64,000 nt of DNA from Paracoccus jeotgali (GTDB taxonomy: Bacteria > Pseudomonadota > Alphaproteobacteria > Rhodobacterales > Rhodobacteraceae). Below the pieces are notes generated by a model. That model worked only from the letters and a program-made list of their open reading frames with translations. It did not search any database and was not told the DNA's origin. The stretch lies in the NCBI RefSeq assembly GCF_002865605.1, contig NZ_CP025583.1, positions 42,501 through 106,500 of the forward strand, given 5' to 3'. Position numbers and translations under genes: made by a program. How positions within the stretch are numbered: the stretch's first letter is position 1; each line of letters starts with the position of its first letter. Below are positions 25,755 to 34,525 of this stretch, piece by piece.

Positions 25755-27800
25755 TCAGACAGGGGCCGCGCCCGCGTTCTTGTAGAGACCGCGCCAGTCG
25801 ATGGCCGAGGCGGCGAAGTCGAGGCGCGCCTTGATCTCGAACCCGTCCACCTCGAACCCGTTCCGGCTCTCGGTGAAGACGCCCTGCTGCCCATCGAGAT
25901 ATGCGTATTCGATGGTGTCGATCAGCCCGGTGCTGGCCGCGAGGAACCAGGGCGCCTGATTGCCGGCCGAGGGCATGAGCCGGCGCTCCTCCACCACCTG
26001 AAGGCGGTTGGCGAAAGTGTTCACGTCACCCGTGGTGGACGGGGTCGTGGCGGTCAGCAGCTTGCGGGCCTCAACGGCGCGCTGGCCCGGCGGGACGATG
26101 ATGAACTCCGGGCTGACGTCGATGGCGGTGCCGTCGATATCGGTCTGCGCCGCGAATGCCTCATACGCCGCAATGAACGCATCCTCATCGATCACCGACG
26201 CGGCGCCGAGGTTGCCGTGGCTTGCGTGGAACAGCGCCACGCCGTCCGACATGGCCGGGTTCTGCAGGAGGATCGCGTAGACCAGATCACCCTCGAGCTG
26301 CGCCGCCCGGGCGCCGAAGCTGTTGGCGACGCGGGTGAATGCCCCGAGATCATCGTTGATCAGCATCTGCCGACTGAACGCGATGATCTTGCCGTAGGTC
26401 GCCAGCGCGTATTGCGTCGACGCCTCGCCGAAGGTGCCGTATTTGAACTCGGCTCCCTCGGGCACCTTCTCGAGTTGCGGTGCGTTCGAGACCTGCACGC
26501 GAGTGGTCGGCCGGAAATCGGACAGGGTCGCCCTCCGCGCCCACGCGGTGAAGGTGCGGGGCGTCGCGGCATAGGCTGAGCGCAGGCTGATATTGCCGAT
26601 GTTCGCCAGTACCGCCGGGAAGTCTCCGGTGGTGTGATAGCCGACCGCGCGCTGGCCCAGCGCCGCCGCCGCGATTTCCATCCGGCCCATGCCGCGCGTG
26701 CTGACTCCCGACCGCTCGAGAGCGTGGCGAGCCAGCTCCATCAGCGACAGGCCGCGGAATTCGCGGCCGGCGTCGCTGAGATCAATGCCCGGCGCGCTCG
26801 CACGGTGAAGCAGCGCGTTGGACATCGCATCGCGATACTGCGCGTCGCGCTCGCCAGTGCCGCGCGCCTGGGCGGGGGCGGGCTCGACCGTGCGCTGAAC
26901 CGGGTCGGTCTCGACCAGCCGGTCGAGGATCAGGGTTCGCGCCTGGTCCATCGACACGCCGTCACGGATCAGCTGGTCGCGGAACGCGTCCTCCAGCCCG
27001 TGCCGGGCACAGATCGTGCCGATCTCGGCGGCGCGGGCGCGCTCCGCGGCGCGGATGACCTCGGCGTCGATCACTGGCGCCGGCGCGGCGGCGGGCGCCG
27101 GGGTGGCTTCGGGGGCGCGGGTCTGCGCGGTCTTGGAGCGTTCATCCGCGCCCGCCGTGGTGGTCTGGTCAGACATGACGTGTCCTTTCTGGGTAGTTGC
27201 GGCGGGTGCCGTGGGGGTTTCTCGGGTGATGAGGAAGCAGCTGTTGCGGCGGGTGTCGGGCCCGGCGGCGTCCGAGCGCATGCCGGCGCCGGGGTCGGCG
27301 CCGATGGCGACGGCGGAGATCTCCAGCGGCTCCCAATCGATCGCGCGATAGAGCGCGCGTTCACCGCCATCGGTGCGGTCGGCCTTTGCGAGCCGCTCCA
27401 TCTTGTGGATGCGGTAGCCGACCGAGACATTGCGGATGATGCCGTCCTTGATGTCGCGCCAGATTGGCTCGACCTCGTCGCGCTCCGACAGGCGGATGCG
27501 CGCATAGGCCTTGCCGCCCTCGATGCGGATCGAGCCGTCCTCGACCACGCCCAGGATGTCGCGCAGGCTCCAGGACGCGTGCGAATTCAGGAACGGGGCG
27601 CCGGCATTCAGCCGTTCCAGCCGCATCGCATTCGGCGACACGACCAGTTCCTCGTCAAATTCCTCGTCCCGCGCCCAGGAATAGCGGCGCACCTGCGCGC
27701 CGGTCGTCCAGAGCACGTCGAAGCTGCGGCCCGCCTCGTCGACAGAGTGCAGCGTGCCGGCCCGCCCGATCACGGGCAGGTCGAGAATGTCCTGCGGCAT
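25755..27800 (-). CDS. Prohead protease-major capsid protein fusion
   Basis: A 681-aa fusion. Residues about 1-190 are an HK97-type prohead protease, with the catalytic His in PFLNSHASWSLRDILG and Ser in IIRNVSVGYRIHKMERL. A linker with many Ala/Pro follows, then the Mu-like or HK97-type capsid domain, with segments such as GDFPAVLANIGNISLRSAY and EFIIVPPGQRAVEARKLL. ATG 27800 is chosen because GGAG precedes it. An in-frame ATG at 27176 (Met209), preceded by AAAGGA, would give a free capsid protein of 473 aa. Such fusions are known in phages of Rhodobacteraceae. Confidence 0.9.
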   Translation of the reverse strand: MPQDILDLPVIGRAGTLHSVDEAGRSFDVLWTTGAQVRRYSWARDEEFDEELVVSPNAMRLERLNAGAPFLNSHASWSLRDILGVVEDGSIRIEGGKAYARIRLSERDEVEPIWRDIKDGIIRNVSVGYRIHKMERLAKADRTDGGERALYRAIDWEPLEISAVAIGADPGAGMRSDAAGPDTRRNSCFLITRETPTAPAATTQKGHVMSDQTTTAGADERSKTAQTRAPEATPAPAAAPAPVIDAEVIRAAERARAAEIGTICARHGLEDAFRDQLIRDGVSMDQARTLILDRLVETDPVQRTVEPAPAQARGTGERDAQYRDAMSNALLHRASAPGIDLSDAGREFRGLSLMELARHALERSGVSTRGMGRMEIAAAALGQRAVGYHTTGDFPAVLANIGNISLRSAYAATPRTFTAWARRATLSDFRPTTRVQVSNAPQLEKVPEGAEFKYGTFGEASTQYALATYGKIIAFSRQMLINDDLGAFTRVANSFGARAAQLEGDLVYAILLQNPAMSDGVALFHASHGNLGAASVIDEDAFIAAYEAFAAQTDIDGTAIDVSPEFIIVPPGQRAVEARKLLTATTPSTTGDVNTFANRLQVVEERRLMPSAGNQAPWFLAASTGLIDTIEYAYLDGQQGVFTESRNGFEVDGFEIKARLDFAASAIDWRGLYKNAGAAPV
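27176..27191 (-). promoter_or_regulatory. Internal ribosome-binding site and start for free capsid protein
   Basis: Inside the protease-capsid gene the minus strand reads GAAAGGACACGTC followed by ATG (27174-27176). The spacing of about 7 bases from AAGGA to ATG is near ideal. Translation here would begin in the linker between the two domains. Confidence 0.6.
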
Positions 27801-27804
27801 TGGA

Positions 27805-29340
27805 TTACTCCGTTTCAGCTTCGCGCGCGGGCGCGGCATTGGGGTCGGTGGTCTGCACCAGCCCGGCCTTCGTGACCTTGCGGGGGTCGGCGTCGAAGAC
27901 GAGCCCGTGGCCGTCCATCTTCGCGTTGAACTCGGCCGCCTCCTCGAGGATTTCGTCCGGATCGTAGCCGCGCCGCGCGATCTGCTGCGGGATGGTCGAG
28001 AAGCCGGCGCGGACCTCGAGCAGATCTGCCTGCGCGTCCTGCAGGGGGTTCACGCTCTCGAAGCGCGGTGTGCCCCATTCGGCGATGAACTCACCATCGA
28101 TCGGCAGCAGCCCCTCGATCCGGGCGTATTCCACGAACCAGTCCCAGATGCGCTCGCAGAACATCGGGATGACGGTCTGCCACTGCACCTGCTCGATCAT
28201 GCGGCGGAACTCGTTCAGACCGGCGCGGGTGGACGAGAAGTTCGCCTGCGACATATCGCCGGTCATCAGTGCATAGGGTACCCGGAAGCCCGACGAAATC
28301 AGATGCTGCTGTGCGCGTAGCCATTCGCCGATGCCGCTGGTCGCGGACGGCTGGTTGAACTTGATGTCCTTCCCGTTCCGGGCATAAGCGATCAGCCCCG
28401 GCTCGAATTGCTCGATCCGGTTCCCGTCGGCGTCCTCGACCGCCGGCGCGATCCCTTGCTCCGAGTCCTCGGCGCCGAAGACGATCCCGACGAGACAGGC
28501 CTCGGTTTTCTTGCGGACCAGTTCGGCGTTCTGCCAGTCGTCCAGATCCCTGATGTGGCGCATGGCCGGGGCGCCCCACGGCACCCCGCGGGATTGCACC
28601 CGCTGGCGCTCGAACAGATGCGCGACCCGTTCGGCCGGGATGCGCTCGGACTCAAATCGCCGGGCGAAGACGGTGCTGGGCCCGCCCGGGTGGTCGGGGA
28701 ACATCCAATAGGCGACGCGCCGCCCCTTCCGGTCGAACTCGATCCCCTGTTCGATCCGGTTTCCGGTCGCGCCATTGTCTATCCGCGAGGCGTCCAGATG
28801 GTCGGCCTCGCGCAGCTCGATCCGCAGCGGCACGAGACCGCCGCGGCGCCGGGTGGTCGGGCGGGCGATAGCGAACACCTCGCCGCCTTCGATCATCTGC
28901 CGAACGGCCAGCGCGAGGATGCCCTGGAAATTCGTATGGCCATGCTCGTCGCAGTCGCGTTCCCAGCGCCGCCAGAGCGCATCGATGCGCTGGTTCAGCT
29001 CCCTGTCGCCGGTCGCGGCCCGGGGGCGGATGCCATAGCCCACGATGTTGTTGACCAGCACCTGCACCGCCTGCGCGGCCATCGGGTTGTTGCGGACCAG
29101 ATCGCGCATCCGGTCGCGCAGCACCGGCCCGGCGAGGGCGATCTCCTGATCGGCCGAATTGCCGTTCGCCCGCCATCCCGCCGTGCCACGCCCCTTGGAC
29201 GCCGCCTCATATCCGCGCATCCGGTCAATCGCGCTGCGGGCATAGAGCCGTCGCAGCGCCACCTCGGGCGAGAACGCTGCGACGGCCCTGTCGACGATGC
29301 CGAAGCGGACGATGGGAGGGGGTGAACTCCGCTTCGCCAT
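27805..29340 (-). CDS. Portal protein (lambda gpB family)
   Basis: A 511-aa portal. Typical segments of lambda-family portals are RNNPMAAQAVQVLVNNIVGYGIRP, the WRRWERDCDEHGHTNFQGILALAVRQ region, and SSGFRVPYALMTGDMSQANFSSTRAGLNEFRR near the C-terminal third, given in outline. It would form the dodecameric ring through which DNA is packaged. ATG 29340 overlaps the gpW-like gene end. It is followed by the protease-capsid fusion after 4 bp. Confidence 0.93.
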   Translation of the reverse strand: MAKRSSPPPIVRFGIVDRAVAAFSPEVALRRLYARSAIDRMRGYEAASKGRGTAGWRANGNSADQEIALAGPVLRDRMRDLVRNNPMAAQAVQVLVNNIVGYGIRPRAATGDRELNQRIDALWRRWERDCDEHGHTNFQGILALAVRQMIEGGEVFAIARPTTRRRGGLVPLRIELREADHLDASRIDNGATGNRIEQGIEFDRKGRRVAYWMFPDHPGGPSTVFARRFESERIPAERVAHLFERQRVQSRGVPWGAPAMRHIRDLDDWQNAELVRKKTEACLVGIVFGAEDSEQGIAPAVEDADGNRIEQFEPGLIAYARNGKDIKFNQPSATSGIGEWLRAQQHLISSGFRVPYALMTGDMSQANFSSTRAGLNEFRRMIEQVQWQTVIPMFCERIWDWFVEYARIEGLLPIDGEFIAEWGTPRFESVNPLQDAQADLLEVRAGFSTIPQQIARRGYDPDEILEEAAEFNAKMDGHGLVFDADPRKVTKAGLVQTTDPNAAPAREAETE

Positions 29341-29546
29341 CACGACCTCCTGAAGCTGGCGAAGCCAGCGATCGGCCGTTTCCGGCCGCTTTGCGCCGCC
29401 AGATCGGCCTCGATCGTGGCGATGATCTCGCGCATGTCCGCGAGCGAGCGGTATTCGGTGGTCTTGCCGTCGTAGGAGACCCGGGTCACGCCGGAGGCGT
29501 ATGCCTCCTTGATCGCGGCGAGCTGGGCGTGGGTGTATCCGGCCAT
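29340..29546 (-). CDS. gpW-like head-tail joining protein
   Basis: A 68-aa protein matching the size and pattern of lambda gpW: MAGYTHAQLAAIKEAYASGV, then YDGKTTEYRSLADMREIIATIEADL. It lies between terminase large subunit and portal, exactly where gpW sits in lambda-like packaging operons. Confidence 0.85.
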   Translation of the reverse strand: MAGYTHAQLAAIKEAYASGVTRVSYDGKTTEYRSLADMREIIATIEADLAAQSGRKRPIAGFASFRRS

Positions 29547-29547
29547 C

Positions 29548-31533
29548 TCAGAACCATTTCCCGCGCCTTGTGCCCATCCAGTCGGATCGACGCTTCGGCG
29601 GCTGTTGCGTCCGTGGCCGGTTCGGAACGCCCGCAGGGGCGGTGTCCGTATGGCCGGTGTTGATCTGTTCCTCGAGCGCCTCCCAGCGGCGCTCGTCCCA
29701 GCGGTCGATTCCCATCAGCCAGGCGGAGGCGCGGGCGTAGACGCGGCAGTCCAGCGCCTCGTTGCGGTCGCGGGTCTTCTGCCACTCGAGCTTCTGGAAG
29801 CCCTGCCGAGTCTTGATCGTCATCAGCTGCTCAGCGGTCAGCTGCTTCATCCATTCCGCGGGCGTGCCCTTCGGGATGTGGATGTATCCCGTGGGCCATT
29901 CGCCGCCCGCGGCAAGTTCCTCCTCGGTCGGCGCGTTCAGCCGCAGGAAGCGGTAGGTCTCCGCCTTGAAGACCGCGCCCGCGACCTTCCACAGCTGCAC
30001 GCCCCGCCGCAGCTTGCGGCCCGCCTCGGTCGTCTCGACATAGGTTGGGCCGTCGACGGGCGTGGACCGATCGAACCCGGCCACGCCCTTGATTGCGAGC
30101 ACCTGGCCCCGTCCGACCGAGCGAACCCATGAATAGACCGCGTCGGTCGTCACACCGTCGCCGGTGTCGATCGCCATCCGGGCCAGCGCCATATGCGCGC
30201 CGCCGGCATGCGGCCATGTGGTGTTCAGGAACTCGGTCAGGTCGTTCCAGATTTCCGGGCGGGCGGTGTCGCCCTCTAGCACGATGTGATCGACCAGCCA
30301 CGAGCGCATCCCGCGCCCCCAGCCCCAGACGTCGATTTCGATGCGGTCGCGCTGGACGTCAGCGCCGCCCGTCAGCACCAGCACACCCTCTGGCGCCTCC
30401 CCGAGCTGCCAGTTCTCGCGGCGCTCATAGAGCCGTTGCCAGTCGGGTGCTTCGCCCTTCTCCTGCCAGGTCTCGCCGAGGACGGTGTTCTTCATGGTCT
30501 TCAGCGCGGCGTCGTTGCCCACCGCCTGTTCCCAGGACCGGGCGATTTCGTCCCAGGAAAGCCAGCCCAGCGGCGAATAGAGCCCGCTGATGTGGTACCC
30601 GACCACGCCCGCCGCCTGCGCCGCCGCCAGCGTTTCAGGGCCGGCGGTCGGCATCCATCTGGCGCCGTTGCCCTCATCCATCATGGCGGTCTTGTGCCGC
30701 TCCTCGATGGGCTCCTCGCAGTGCTCGCAGACATAGCGGGCGGTTTCGGGACGTCCCTTCTCCCAGCGCAGCTGCTCGAACTTCAGCCATTGCAGGCATC
30801 CGCAGGCCGGGCAGGGCACGTGATAGCGCTGCTGGTCGCTCATCTCGTACTCCCGCTCGATCCGCGACAGCCCCTTGATCGTGGGCGTCGAGGCCAGGAA
30901 CACCTTGCTCCTGTGCCCGAAGCTGATGGTGCGCGCCTCCGCAAGTGCGATCGGGTCGCCTTCGCCATCGAGATCGCCGGGATAGGCGTCGACTTCATCG
31001 AGAAACACCCAGCGCGCCGGCATGGAGCGGAGCCCCACCGCGCTGTTCGCGCCGGTCAGGATCAACTGCCCGCCCGGAAAGCGCTTCCCGAGGATGGTGT
31101 TGCCGCTGTCGCGCGACCGCGACGGCATAACCAGCTCCCTCAGCTCGCGACTTTCCTCGATCAGCGGGTCGATCCGCTGCTGCGACAGGCGCTTCGCCAG
31201 ATCCACGGTCGGCTGCACCGCGAGGAACGGCCCCGGCGCGCGGTGCATGCAGAAGCCGATCCAGTTGTTGCCGGCCTCGGTCGCGCCAACCTGCGCCGCC
31301 TTCATGAACACCACCCGCTGCGCCGCGCTGGAGGGTGACAGGTCGTCCATGATGGCCCGCATGAACGGGGTGCGAGCCGTGCGATAGGGCCCGGCCTCCG
31401 ACGCCGCCCGCGAGGACAGGATTCGGTGCCGGTCTGCCCATTCCGACACGGTCAGCAGCGGATCGGGCGCGAGCCCTGCAAGCCAGGCGCGGCGGATTTC
31501 ATCGGCACCGTCGAACGCTTCAGCGAAGGTCAA
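29548..31533 (-). CDS. Terminase large subunit (gpA family)
   Basis: A 661-aa packaging ATPase-nuclease of the lambda gpA type. The Walker A-like region is VVFMKAAQVGATEAGNNWIG (about 75-95), the Walker B region is RWVFLDEVDAYPGDLDGEGDP, and a zinc-binding segment VPCPACGCLQWL with YVCEHCEEPI follows. The C-terminal nuclease part contains GGADVQRDRIEIDVWGWG. gpA-type terminases usually cut at cos sites. Its start overlaps the small subunit gene by 14 bases. Confidence 0.94.
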   Translation of the reverse strand: MTFAEAFDGADEIRRAWLAGLAPDPLLTVSEWADRHRILSSRAASEAGPYRTARTPFMRAIMDDLSPSSAAQRVVFMKAAQVGATEAGNNWIGFCMHRAPGPFLAVQPTVDLAKRLSQQRIDPLIEESRELRELVMPSRSRDSGNTILGKRFPGGQLILTGANSAVGLRSMPARWVFLDEVDAYPGDLDGEGDPIALAEARTISFGHRSKVFLASTPTIKGLSRIEREYEMSDQQRYHVPCPACGCLQWLKFEQLRWEKGRPETARYVCEHCEEPIEERHKTAMMDEGNGARWMPTAGPETLAAAQAAGVVGYHISGLYSPLGWLSWDEIARSWEQAVGNDAALKTMKNTVLGETWQEKGEAPDWQRLYERRENWQLGEAPEGVLVLTGGADVQRDRIEIDVWGWGRGMRSWLVDHIVLEGDTARPEIWNDLTEFLNTTWPHAGGAHMALARMAIDTGDGVTTDAVYSWVRSVGRGQVLAIKGVAGFDRSTPVDGPTYVETTEAGRKLRRGVQLWKVAGAVFKAETYRFLRLNAPTEEELAAGGEWPTGYIHIPKGTPAEWMKQLTAEQLMTIKTRQGFQKLEWQKTRDRNEALDCRVYARASAWLMGIDRWDERRWEALEEQINTGHTDTAPAGVPNRPRTQQPPKRRSDWMGTRRGKWF

Positions 31534-32125
31534 CTTTCACCTCCGCGAGGTCGCCCAGATGCTTGCGCAGATACTTGTCCAGCACCTGCTCCATCTGGTG
31601 CGGATCGACGCCCAGCTCCGCCGCCATGTTCGCGGCCACCCGCGGTGGCCAGTTCTGCCAAGCGTCGCGTTCGCGCCGGGCCAGGTCGAACACCATGGCG
31701 GTGGTGCGCGCACGGTCGACCAGTTCCACCTTCATCTTCTGCAGGCGGACCTTGGCGGTTTGCGCCTTGATCACCTCGTTCGCCATGCGGGCGCGGAGGA
31801 ATGAGACTTCGCCCGAAGCACCGGCTTCGGGATCCGCGCCGGCCTCGCGCAGGGTCTCGCCCACTGACTCGATGGCGGCGCGCGGCACCGGCCGGGTCGC
31901 GGCCGCCGCACGGGCGGTGCCGGCAGCCGTGGCGCTGCCCAGCGCCGGGGCATGCACACCTCGCTGCTTGGCCGGATCGGTTTGCGCATCCCATTGCCGG
32001 TCGGCCTTCACCGGGTCGATGCTGCCATCGGCCTCTAGGGTGATACGCCCCGAGGCGATTGCCTTGGCCACCGCGGTGTGGCTGACGCCACGATGCGCCG
32101 CATATTGCCGGCGCGAGAGTCCCAT
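31520..32125 (-). CDS. Terminase small subunit-like (Nu1-type)
   Basis: A 201-aa protein. The N-terminus MGLSRRQYAAHRGVSHTAVAKAIASGRI is a winged-helix/HTH segment as in Nu1. An Ala-rich linker and a helical C-terminal part follow (FLRARMANEVIKAQTAKVRLQKMKVELVDR in outline) that should bind the large subunit. It is the first gene of the minus-strand packaging and structural operon. Confidence 0.82.
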   Translation of the reverse strand: MGLSRRQYAAHRGVSHTAVAKAIASGRITLEADGSIDPVKADRQWDAQTDPAKQRGVHAPALGSATAAGTARAAAATRPVPRAAIESVGETLREAGADPEAGASGEVSFLRARMANEVIKAQTAKVRLQKMKVELVDRARTTAMVFDLARRERDAWQNWPPRVAANMAAELGVDPHQMEQVLDKYLRKHLGDLAEVKVDLR

Positions 32126-32193
32126 TCCGCCCGCCCCCTTCCGCTCGCGCCCGGGCAGCCGGGCAGGTCAACTAAAGCAATGATATTGCTGCG

Positions 32194-32199
32194 ATTATA
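32194..32199 (-). promoter_or_regulatory. Candidate -10 box of the late (packaging) operon
   Basis: The minus strand carries a perfect TATAAT about 70 bases upstream of the terminase small-subunit start, in an AT-rich patch between divergent genes. The region 17 bases further upstream reads TCAACC, a poor -35, so a phage activator may be needed. Confidence 0.4.
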
Positions 32200-32272
32200 C
32201 TACACATCCAGCCCCGGTTGAGCGATTCTGAATGCACCGCAACGATGCAGATCAGAGCTCGGAGACAACGCT

Positions 32273-32515
32273 ATGAACACCACGCCTCGCGCCGAGAGAG
32301 CCCGCCGCAACCGGCAGGCTGCGCTTGCCGCCTTCGTCAGCAGGAAAGGCGAAATCGACACCATGCTCGCCCGTCTCGCCACGCTCAGTGCTGACCATTT
32401 CAACGCCAGCCCCGACGAGGTGCACTGGGGTCATGTCGGCACACTCGAGCATTACGCGGGCCTGCTGCGCCAGATCACGGACAGTGCCTTCGGCGAAGGG
32501 GAGCACGCGCAATGA
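32273..32515 (+). CDS. Small conserved phage protein upstream of DUF3489
   Basis: An 80-aa helical protein, MNTTPRAERARRNRQAALAAF at the start and FNASPDEVHWGHVGTLEHYAGLLRQI in the second half. It is divergent from the terminase operon and overlaps the next gene by four bases (ATGA). A ribosome-binding site GGAG lies 8 bases upstream. Proteins of this kind precede DUF3489 genes in other alphaproteobacterial elements. The function is unknown. Confidence 0.7.
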   Translation: MNTTPRAERARRNRQAALAAFVSRKGEIDTMLARLATLSADHFNASPDEVHWGHVGTLEHYAGLLRQITDSAFGEGEHAQ

Positions 32516-32830
32516 CCCCGCTTTCCGAAATACAGAGCCTGATCCTCAGCCGTGCCGCCGCTCGCGCCGGCAATCTGGCGCTGCCTTTGCCCGACAGACT
32601 GCGCGGCGGTGCCGCTGCCAAGGTGGTGGGGGCGCTGCTTGCCAAGGGCCTCGTCGAGGAGGCAGCGGCCCGAGGGCGCGAGTGTTGCCGAAGCGGCTGC
32701 CATGCTTTCGTGGCAACCCCACACCGTGCGTGGGGCCATTTCCGGCGCGTTGAAAAAGCGGCTCGGGCTTGTCATTGCCGCTAAAAAGATCGACGGGCGT
32801 GGGACCGTTTACAAGCTTCCTGACGCCTAA
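32512..32830 (+). pseudogene. DUF3489 protein, internally deleted and frameshifted
   Basis: The first frame starts normally (MTPLSEIQSLILSRAAARAG, then GGAAAKVVGALLAKGLVEEA) but then loses the family pattern. The conserved C-terminal part, RPEGASVAEAAAMLSWQPHT followed by VRGAISGALKKRLGL, lies in another frame. Compared with normal DUF3489 proteins most of the middle is missing, so an internal deletion joined the two ends out of frame. It is probably non-functional. Confidence 0.75.
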
Positions 32831-32870
32831 CGTCGCCGAGTTGATGACCGTCGGCTCGCCGGGGCGCCAG

Positions 32871-33338
32871 TCATCCAGCTCTGCACGGGCTGCCGCTTAA
32901 CGAACTGGCACCGATGAGAACCACATCTTCATTCGTCCTTCGGCAGCATTGCCGGGTTCCATACGATTTCCCAGAGAAGCCGACCAGTTCGAGGTCGAAC
33001 TCCAGCTCCTGCAGCGCCGCCAGCTCGGATCGCAGCAGTTCCTCGTCCCAGCCGGCATTCTCGGCAATGCGGTTGTCGGCGATGACCAGCGCCCGGCGCT
33101 GCACTTCGGTCAGATGCGCCAGCCGGATCACTGGCACCTCGGTCAGCCCCAGCAGCCGCGCCGCCATCAGCCGCCCGGGCCCGGCGATGATCACATCATC
33201 GTCGCCGATCAGGATCGGATTGGTGAAGCCGAACCCCGCGATCGAGGCAGCAATCTGGGCGACCTGGTCTTCGGAATGGGTGCGGGCGTTGCGGGCATAG
33301 GGCACCAAGTGCCCGACGGCCATCATATCGATCTGCAT
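32871..33338 (-). pseudogene. Truncated ParB-domain protein (paralogue of the ParB-methylase)
   Basis: A 155-aa open frame starting MQIDMMAVGHLVPYARNART. It matches the ParB/Srx-like N-terminal domain of the gene at 34526-35839 almost residue for residue up to LVGFS (about residue 121), then diverges and ends. The methylase domain is missing. It is most likely the broken remnant of a duplicated ParB-methylase gene. One residue of the ParB signature also differs (IIAGPGRL here, IIAGHGRL there). Confidence 0.72.
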
Positions 33339-33520
33339 CACAGTTCGAAATCCGGCTCGAGAGCGCCTATCGCCTTCAACCGATCGATGATCGGCTTCAT
33401 GTCCGCGGCAAGCTTCATCCAATCCGTCGCTGCGAACTCTTGCGCCCATTGAGAGGCATCCCATTCGGGGAAAGTCACCTCGCCGATCCGCTCTGCCGGC
33501 ATTATCATCCTGGTTTGCAT
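33338..33520 (-). CDS. Small hypothetical phage protein
   Basis: A 60-aa protein, MQTRMIMPAERIGEVTFPEW at the start and ADMKPIIDRLKAIGALEPDF near the end. It is packed between the methyltransferase gene and the ParB fragment, with stop and start overlapping the fragment. The tight spacing supports a real gene. The function is unknown. Confidence 0.55.
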   Translation of the reverse strand: MQTRMIMPAERIGEVTFPEWDASQWAQEFAATDWMKLAADMKPIIDRLKAIGALEPDFEL

Positions 33521-33529
33521 CAGATGGCC

Positions 33530-34522
33530 TCACCCATCGGCCTGCAGCTGAGCTGCCAGAGTTCGGAGCGCATGCGCTGCAACCAGGGGGACCACGCCGT
33601 TGCCACAGAGGCGAAGCCGGTCCACCCGGTGGGCCAGCCCATCAGCGCCTCGACAAACAGCGGGTTCAATGTTCGGGGCATGTCGCAGGAGGTTGCGCCA
33701 GCCGTCGGTGTCACAAGGACCTGGCGGCCAAGCAGGCCGTTCACCGGCGTGTTGGCAAGGCTGGTCGCCCCGTCCTTGTGGTCCCGCGCCGTCGGTGTCA
33801 TCCACATCCCCCCCGAATTGCTCAGATCGGCGGTCCTGCGATTGCCGGCGCTGGGTTTGCAGCCGTCCATCGCCACCGGGGTCGGCCAGAGCTGCAGCAT
33901 CTCGGTGCGATTGCCGCCGCTCGAACGGACCCCCGAGCAGGCGCGCGGGGTCGGCCAGTTCGTCCCCTTCGCGGATGGCGAGGATGAAGAGCCGCTCTCG
34001 CTTGTGGGGCGCGCCGACTTCCGCCGCCGTGAAGAGGCCTGCCGCAAGCCTGTAGCCCATGCCGACCAGTCCGCTGGCGACTTCGGGGAAGCCGAGGCGG
34101 AGATGATGGGCGACATTCTCGAGAAAGACGAAGGGCGGCTCACACTCGCCGATGATCCGGGCGACATGCGGCCAGAGGTGGCGCGGGTCGTCGGCGCCAC
34201 GGCGCCTGCCTGCCACGCTGAATGGCTGGCACGGATAGCCCGCAGTGACGATATCCACCGCGCCGCGCCACGGGCGGCCGTCGAAGCCGGCAACATCGTC
34301 CCAGACAGGCGCGTGATCCATGGCCGCGTCTTCCATCCGCGCCACGAGGACGGCCGCGGCGAAGGCGTCCCGCTCGACGTAACCCACAGTACGATATCGG
34401 GGGCAGGCAAGGTGTAACCCGAGCTCGAGTCCGCCGACCCCGGAGCAGAGGGAGAGGCCGAAGGGGCATGCGTCTGCGGCCCCGGAAGCGTTTCCGGAGG
34501 AAGGTAAAGCCAGGTCATGCAT
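33530..34522 (-). CDS. Phage DNA cytosine-5 methyltransferase (Dcm-like), second half with two-frame conservation
   Basis: A 330-aa frame with motif I LSLCSGVGGLELGL, motif IV AGYPCQPFSVAG (catalytic Cys), motif VI FVFLENVAHHL and motif VIII HKRERLFILA. Motif X RLRLCGNGVVPLVAAHAL is at the end of the same frame. The target-recognition region and motif IX-like sequence of phage Dcm proteins (WPTPVAMDG, MTPTARDHKDG, LNPLFVEALMGWPTGWT) lie in the +1 frame, which is open through the whole gene (33520-34518). The enzyme would methylate phage DNA against host restriction if expressed. It may be dual-coding or may hide two compensating frameshifts. Confidence 0.75.
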   Translation of the reverse strand: MHDLALPSSGNASGAADACPFGLSLCSGVGGLELGLHLACPRYRTVGYVERDAFAAAVLVARMEDAAMDHAPVWDDVAGFDGRPWRGAVDIVTAGYPCQPFSVAGRRRGADDPRHLWPHVARIIGECEPPFVFLENVAHHLRLGFPEVASGLVGMGYRLAAGLFTAAEVGAPHKRERLFILAIREGDELADPARLLGGPFERRQSHRDAAALADPGGDGRLQTQRRQSQDRRSEQFGGDVDDTDGAGPQGRGDQPCQHAGERPAWPPGPCDTDGWRNLLRHAPNIEPAVCRGADGLAHRVDRLRLCGNGVVPLVAAHALRTLAAQLQADG

Positions 34523-34525
34523 GCC

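Noticed and set aside
11500..32125. The structural block as a true gene transfer agent cluster
   Set aside because: It has an integrase, att sites, gpA-type terminase, an 801-aa tape measure and replication genes, which GTAs lack.
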